Shown piece by piece: positions 60,194 through 64,000 of a stretch of 64,000 nt of DNA. The stretch's first letter is position 1; every line of letters starts with the position of its first letter. The position numbers and the translations under genes were made by a program. The DNA is from Marinobacter sp. MDS2. GTDB taxonomy: Bacteria > Pseudomonadota > Gammaproteobacteria > Pseudomonadales > Oleiphilaceae. Under the pieces are notes generated by a model that saw only the letters and a program-made list of their open reading frames with translations, was not told where the DNA came from and made no database searches. The stretch lies in contig NZ_JAVAJF010000001.1 in the NCBI RefSeq assembly GCF_030718085.1, positions 1,736,001 through 1,800,000 on the forward strand, read 5' to 3'.

Positions 60194-62989
60194 TCAGGAG
60201 GAGATCATCGGCCGAGTCCGCGCTTGTTTTCGATCCGCCAGCCAGCGGTCAAAATCCGCCAATGCCATAGGCTTTCCATACAAATATCCCTGCACCAGAT
60301 CGCACCCGCTCGCGTGCAGGAACCGCTCATCGTCAGCGGTCTCCACGCCTTCTGCCACCACGGTCATGCCCAGATCATGGGCCATATTGATCGTTGAGCG
60401 CACAATCACCTGATTGTTCGGGAATTCCTGAATGTAAGAGACGAACGATTTATCGATTTTCAGAACCGATGCCCGCAAACTCTGCAGGTAGGCCAGTGAT
60501 GAGTACCCGGTGCCAAAGTCGTCTATGGCAATACTGGCTCCGCTATCAATCAATTCACTGACCATCTCCCGCGCCAAGCCTTCATTGTCCAGTAACGCGG
60601 TTTCTGTGATTTCACACTCAATGTCGAAATAACCACTGCTCGAACGCAGCAGATCTTTCAGGCCATCGAAGAACACGCGATCCTGGAATAAACGCGGCGA
60701 GAGATTGAGCGCGAGATGCCTCGGGCGGCCCAGTCTTTCCCACTCTGATTCTTGAGATAACAGCGTTTCGACCACCCAGCGGGTTAGCGGCACGATTTGC
60801 CTCGAGTTCTCGGCGACTTCAATTAACTGAGCAACGGAAATGTACTCGTTGGCAGAGTCAGGCCATCTTAACAACGCCTCGCACCCCACCGGAGTCAACG
60901 TATTCAACTCCAGCTTCGGTTGATACACCAGATTAAACGCGTTGTTCTGGATATGCGTCCGTATCGCAGGCACCAACTCCAACCGCCTCAACGCCGCCTG
61001 CTGATCGTTCTGGTTGTAGCACCGTACCGCAACGCCCTCCTGCTTACCCAAACGCATGGCATCCGCGGCTTGGCGCAACATAATTTCGGCCGGCGTGGCC
61101 GAACACTCGTTCGCGGCCTTATCGGCTGTACTTTTTTTACCTTGATAGTCGGCAGCCCCCACCGTTGCAGACACTTCTACCGAAGGGCCATCCACACCCG
61201 CCAGCGCCAGTGGCCGCTCAAGATGCTCCAGAAGACTCCCACAGAACTCGCTGCCACCCGCCGAATAACGCAGTCCCGGCAGCCACAACGCAAAACCGTC
61301 GCCGCCGATTCGCGCACAACACCCCAAGGTGCCCACGAACTGGGTAATGCGACCCGCAATTGCCGCCAATAACGTATCCCCCGCAGCATGCCCGTAGGTA
61401 TCGTTAACGTCCCGAAAATAATCAATGTCGAGGCACACCAAACAGCCTGCCGAATGATTCTGGAGTGTTTCATTGACCCTATCGAAGAAGGCGGACCGGT
61501 TTAACAGCCCGGTCAAAGCGTCATAGCTGGCTCGGTATTCCAGCTCCCGCTCGCGCTCGACCCGTTCTCTCAGGTCCCTCAGAACCACCGTAAAGATTGC
61601 ATCCCCGGAGGTTGCCACCCGGCTCACCGTCGCCTGCGCAGGAATGTGGTGCCCGCCTTGCGTCACCAGATAGGTGTCGAACGGCTCATCCGGCAACTCC
61701 ATCACCCCATGCCGGGCATCCGGCATGATTGCCTCAAGGCTCGCACCTTCCATGTCACTCTCGGAGAGCTCACAAAGGGTCTGGATGGCTTGATTGGCTT
61801 TGGTTATCCGGCCACTGCGATCCACGCACAAAATGTAATCATTGGTAGTCGCGACAATACGATTCAGCAACGCTTCGTTATCGCTCAGGCTGATCTGCAG
61901 CCACAACCGTTCGAGCGTCACCGCATCAAGCCGCGCAAGATTCACCGCCACGTACACCAAAGCACTCAGCAGGATGGGTTTAAACACATCCAGCAAAAGC
62001 TGCGCCTCGAGATAGGCCCAAACGAAGACGCCCGACCATACACCAATGGCCACACCCAACATCAACAGGCCTTGTCGCCAATGACAACGAGAAAAAACAA
62101 CGGCCGCCACGAACAGCACCAACGCAAGAATGACAAAACCGACCAATGGTGAAGGGGAATACAAACCGCCATTGCGAAGGGTTTGCGCGCCCAACGCCTG
62201 AATCACCACGCCGGGAAGCACCTGATGAATCGGCGTTGCCAGTGTGTCCCCCAACTCGATGGCGGTAGCCCCAATCAACACATCCCGGCCGCGCAGGACC
62301 TCATCTGGCACACGGCCTTGAAGCAAATCGATAAACCGAACATAACGGAAAGACTGGGGAGAGATGGTGTAATCCACCCAGGTTCCGCTGTCTGACTGCT
62401 CTGCAAGCGCGCTCCAGGCTCCGCGGTAGAATTCATCCGGCCATCGAAATCCGACGGAAAGATAACGCACCAGACCGTCGCTGGAGGGGTGCATATTCAC
62501 AGAGACCAGTTCCACACTGTCTGCCAATGCCGTTATCGGGCGCCGGATCATCAACGCGGATTCGGCCTGGCTGCGCCGTTGCACAAAGACAGGCAAATAG
62601 GTGGGGATGTCTTTTGAAATGGACTGGATTGCCTGTTCCAACTCCCGATCGCCACCAATACTGGAGGGAGAACTGAAATCCACATCGATCATCAGCGAGC
62701 GAATCCCCGCGTTCTCCAACTGGTTAATGGCGCGGGCGTGAACGCTCCGAGGCCACGGCCACTGCCCTATGGCCTCGATGCTGGCGGAATCAATTTCGAG
62801 AATCAGCAGATTACTAGGCTGCTCTTTGACCAAATGGCTGATGATGCGGTCCCGCAGCCCGGCTTCCGGGCGCTCCAAAATGCCCTGCCAGAGCAGCAAT
62901 ACGAATACCACCCCAGCTAAAAAGGCGGCCAGCATGGCCTTCAGGGCCGAGCGGGATCGACTGAAAACTCCGCTCGATATCGACTTCAT
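60194..62989 (-). CDS. CHASE2-PAS-GGDEF(degenerate)-EAL c-di-GMP phosphodiesterase
   Basis: A 931-residue membrane sensor. An N-terminal helix (about 16-35) is followed by a periplasmic CHASE2 domain (EIDSASIEAIGQWPWPRSVHA, IDVDFSSPSSIGGDRELEQAI, VLIGATAIELGDTLATP), three helices (about 283-347), a PAS domain (VATTNDYILCVDRSGRITKANQ), GGDEF and EAL domains. The GGDEF site reads IGGDGFALW: Glu replaced by Gly, so cyclase activity is probably lost. The EAL domain looks active (GCEALLRWP, EITETAL, IDDFGTGYSSL, EGVET). Its start codon overlaps the FecR-like stop in an ATGA arrangement, so the two are coupled. Confidence 0.9.
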   Translation of the reverse strand: MKSISSGVFSRSRSALKAMLAAFLAGVVFVLLLWQGILERPEAGLRDRIISHLVKEQPSNLLILEIDSASIEAIGQWPWPRSVHARAINQLENAGIRSLMIDVDFSSPSSIGGDRELEQAIQSISKDIPTYLPVFVQRRSQAESALMIRRPITALADSVELVSVNMHPSSDGLVRYLSVGFRWPDEFYRGAWSALAEQSDSGTWVDYTISPQSFRYVRFIDLLQGRVPDEVLRGRDVLIGATAIELGDTLATPIHQVLPGVVIQALGAQTLRNGGLYSPSPLVGFVILALVLFVAAVVFSRCHWRQGLLMLGVAIGVWSGVFVWAYLEAQLLLDVFKPILLSALVYVAVNLARLDAVTLERLWLQISLSDNEALLNRIVATTNDYILCVDRSGRITKANQAIQTLCELSESDMEGASLEAIMPDARHGVMELPDEPFDTYLVTQGGHHIPAQATVSRVATSGDAIFTVVLRDLRERVERERELEYRASYDALTGLLNRSAFFDRVNETLQNHSAGCLVCLDIDYFRDVNDTYGHAAGDTLLAAIAGRITQFVGTLGCCARIGGDGFALWLPGLRYSAGGSEFCGSLLEHLERPLALAGVDGPSVEVSATVGAADYQGKKSTADKAANECSATPAEIMLRQAADAMRLGKQEGVAVRCYNQNDQQAALRRLELVPAIRTHIQNNAFNLVYQPKLELNTLTPVGCEALLRWPDSANEYISVAQLIEVAENSRQIVPLTRWVVETLLSQESEWERLGRPRHLALNLSPRLFQDRVFFDGLKDLLRSSSGYFDIECEITETALLDNEGLAREMVSELIDSGASIAIDDFGTGYSSLAYLQSLRASVLKIDKSFVSYIQEFPNNQVIVRSTINMAHDLGMTVVAEGVETADDERFLHASGCDLVQGYLYGKPMALADFDRWLADRKQARTRPMISS

Positions 62990-64000
62990 AGAATCGGGTT
63001 CAGAGGTTCTAACAGGTCATCAATCAATGCACTTTCGTTCTGATCATCGTCGTCATCGTCGTCAAACTCGTCGTCGTCAAAGTCATCCTCATCAAAGTCA
63101 TCTTCATCAAACTCATGGTCGTCGAAATCAGCCTGACCAAAGTCGTGATCATCGGCACCCCCGAGTTCCAGGCCAGCATCGAGATCCAGAACATCATCTA
63201 CGCCCAAATCCAGCCCCAGATCCAGTCCATCGTCTACATCTACATCAAGCCCCAAATCGAGCCGATCATCCAAACCGATCTCTGCGCCAAGGCTCAGACC
63301 TTCGCCCCCTGCCGGTTCGTCCCCCTGCCCCATCTGACCGCCGGTTTCGGACGATACATCACCGCTCATATCACCGGGAACAGTTGTCGACGCAGCCCCG
63401 AGATCAACCATTTCCTGCAACTGAGCATCGAAGCTGGCAGGCTTCTCGCGGCCACTTTCTGTCACCGCAACCGCCCCGGCTGCCGGCTCGGTGCTTGCTG
63501 AAGCGGCGGATTGCTCTGACTGTTGGAACGTTTGGATACCGGCCTGCATTTCGCCAACCCCCACAACATCGCCGGGTGCCATCATCTGGGTTTGCTCACT
63601 GGCAAGATCGAGCACTTCCAGCGAGCCTTCCGTCAGAGTAACCAACGAAGACGTGTCGGTCGTTACAATCACAAACTGCGTGCCCTTTACCGTCGACACC
63701 AAAAAGGGCGTTTCCACACTAAACTCATCCGGCTGACGCTCAATTCGATAAAACACCGTGCCAAACCACTGCTTTATCCGGGTTACCAGCCCGTCCGATT
63801 CTGCCGTATTGGCTTGTAAAATAACGTGAGACCCGCTTTTCAACTCGAATTCCGAACCAGCCTGACTGATCAGGCCCGATGCCTCTGCCAGAGCCCGAAA
63901 TTCAACCGGAGCTTCGACAGCCATTCCCGCATGCACGGGTTTCCACGCCTGTTGTTCATGGGCCCGGTACTGCACCTGCCCGGTAAAAGATTCGACGCGA
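62986..64000 (-). CDS. FecR-domain protein with acidic repeat tail, 5' end outside window
   Basis: A protein of at least 337 residues, open to the right edge (reads RVESFTGQVQYRAHEQ in frame, so the GTG at 63975 is internal). A FecR-like beta domain follows (FRALAEASGLISQAGSEFELKSG, VETPFLVSTVKGTQFVI, LTEGSLEVLD). After a low-complexity linker the C-terminal about 110 residues consist of Leu-Asp-Gly repeats (units such as GLDLGLDLGVDDVLDL) and then an Asp/Glu/Phe run ending in seven consecutive Asp. Such proteins usually precede CHASE2 enzymes and may be their extracytoplasmic partner. The acidic tail could bind calcium. Confidence 0.8.
   Translation of the reverse strand, partial: RVESFTGQVQYRAHEQQAWKPVHAGMAVEAPVEFRALAEASGLISQAGSEFELKSGSHVILQANTAESDGLVTRIKQWFGTVFYRIERQPDEFSVETPFLVSTVKGTQFVIVTTDTSSLVTLTEGSLEVLDLASEQTQMMAPGDVVGVGEMQAGIQTFQQSEQSAASASTEPAAGAVAVTESGREKPASFDAQLQEMVDLGAASTTVPGDMSGDVSSETGGQMGQGDEPAGGEGLSLGAEIGLDDRLDLGLDVDVDDGLDLGLDLGVDDVLDLDAGLELGGADDHDFGQADFDDHEFDEDDFDEDDFDDDEFDDDDDDDQNESALIDDLLEPLNPIL

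Noticed and set aside
63973..63975. GTG as start codon of the FecR-domain protein
   Set aside because: In-frame residues upstream (RVESFTGQV) are typical FecR-domain sequence, so the gene continues past the right edge.
1..64000. tRNA, rRNA, CRISPR or transposase genes
   Set aside because: I looked for regularly spaced repeats, conserved rRNA or tRNA motifs and transposase-like products and saw none.

Overview
The window looks like chromosomal DNA of a marine gammaproteobacterium, most likely Marinobacter or a close relative. The inference rests on moderately high GC with even codon use, a Chp-type pilus chemotaxis operon, many c-di-GMP enzymes, several lipid and CoA genes, and gammaproteobacterial zur-znuCB, rnb, rluF, fadE and ahpCF. 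I see no rRNA, tRNA, CRISPR array, prophage or transposase.

Layout. 1-4577: end of a type IV pilus (Chp) chemotaxis operon: a hybrid CheA-like kinase cut by the window edge, a CheB-like methylesterase and a CheW-like adaptor. 4611-6706: a Zur box and zur-znuC-znuB, without znuA. 6787-11099: a PAS-only membrane protein, a patatin-like lipase, a diguanylate cyclase and a MEST-like hydrolase. 11264-18173: folE, an HSDL2-like SDR, an enoyl-CoA hydratase-like protein, a CoA-binding protein, an HD-GYP phosphodiesterase, a CHASE-GGDEF-EAL protein and a small zinc-ribbon membrane protein. 18493-22131: a copper operon (MerR, CopA, a 37-residue His-tailed membrane peptide, a DUF411 protein). 22232-27436: RNase II, a PlsC-type acyltransferase, a PhaC-like hydrolase and a LysR regulator. 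27525-34670: an accessory stretch with an MFS pump, an AT-rich O-acyltransferase, tpx, MATE, csbD-like and thioesterase genes, studded with an unusual repeat. 34714-50082: a NUDIX-metallo-beta-lactamase fusion, YqaE, a periplasmic AstE/AspA-like protein, transporters, PatB, FadE, ChaC, MarC, RluF and an acyl-CoA:CoA transferase. 50161-64000: an HxlR/OYE divergent pair, OmpW with FNR-like boxes, RhlE, a TlpA fusion, a flavin monooxygenase, a transglutaminase-like protein, ahpF and ahpC with OxyR-like half-sites, and a FecR plus CHASE2-GGDEF-EAL pair cut by the right edge.

The most unusual signal is a dispersed repeat between 18.2 and 34.7 kb. Four complete copies (18234-18429, 27525-27637, 28921-29030, and 31967-32079 in reverse) and one remnant (34617-34670) each have a core of about 57 nt that is nearly constant between copies (136 nt in one expanded copy). 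Each core is enclosed by 26-30 nt arms that pair almost perfectly within a copy but are largely unrelated between copies. Constant loop with wholesale compensating stems points to a structured RNA/DNA element, or to an insertion process that copies its flank in inverted form. I do not recognise it as a named family.

Recurring themes are c-di-GMP turnover (four enzymes plus accessory sensors), lipid and CoA metabolism, metal homeostasis (Zn, Cu) and peroxide defence (tpx, ahpC, ahpF). Where several starts were possible I chose using visible Shine-Dalgarno sequences and family length.
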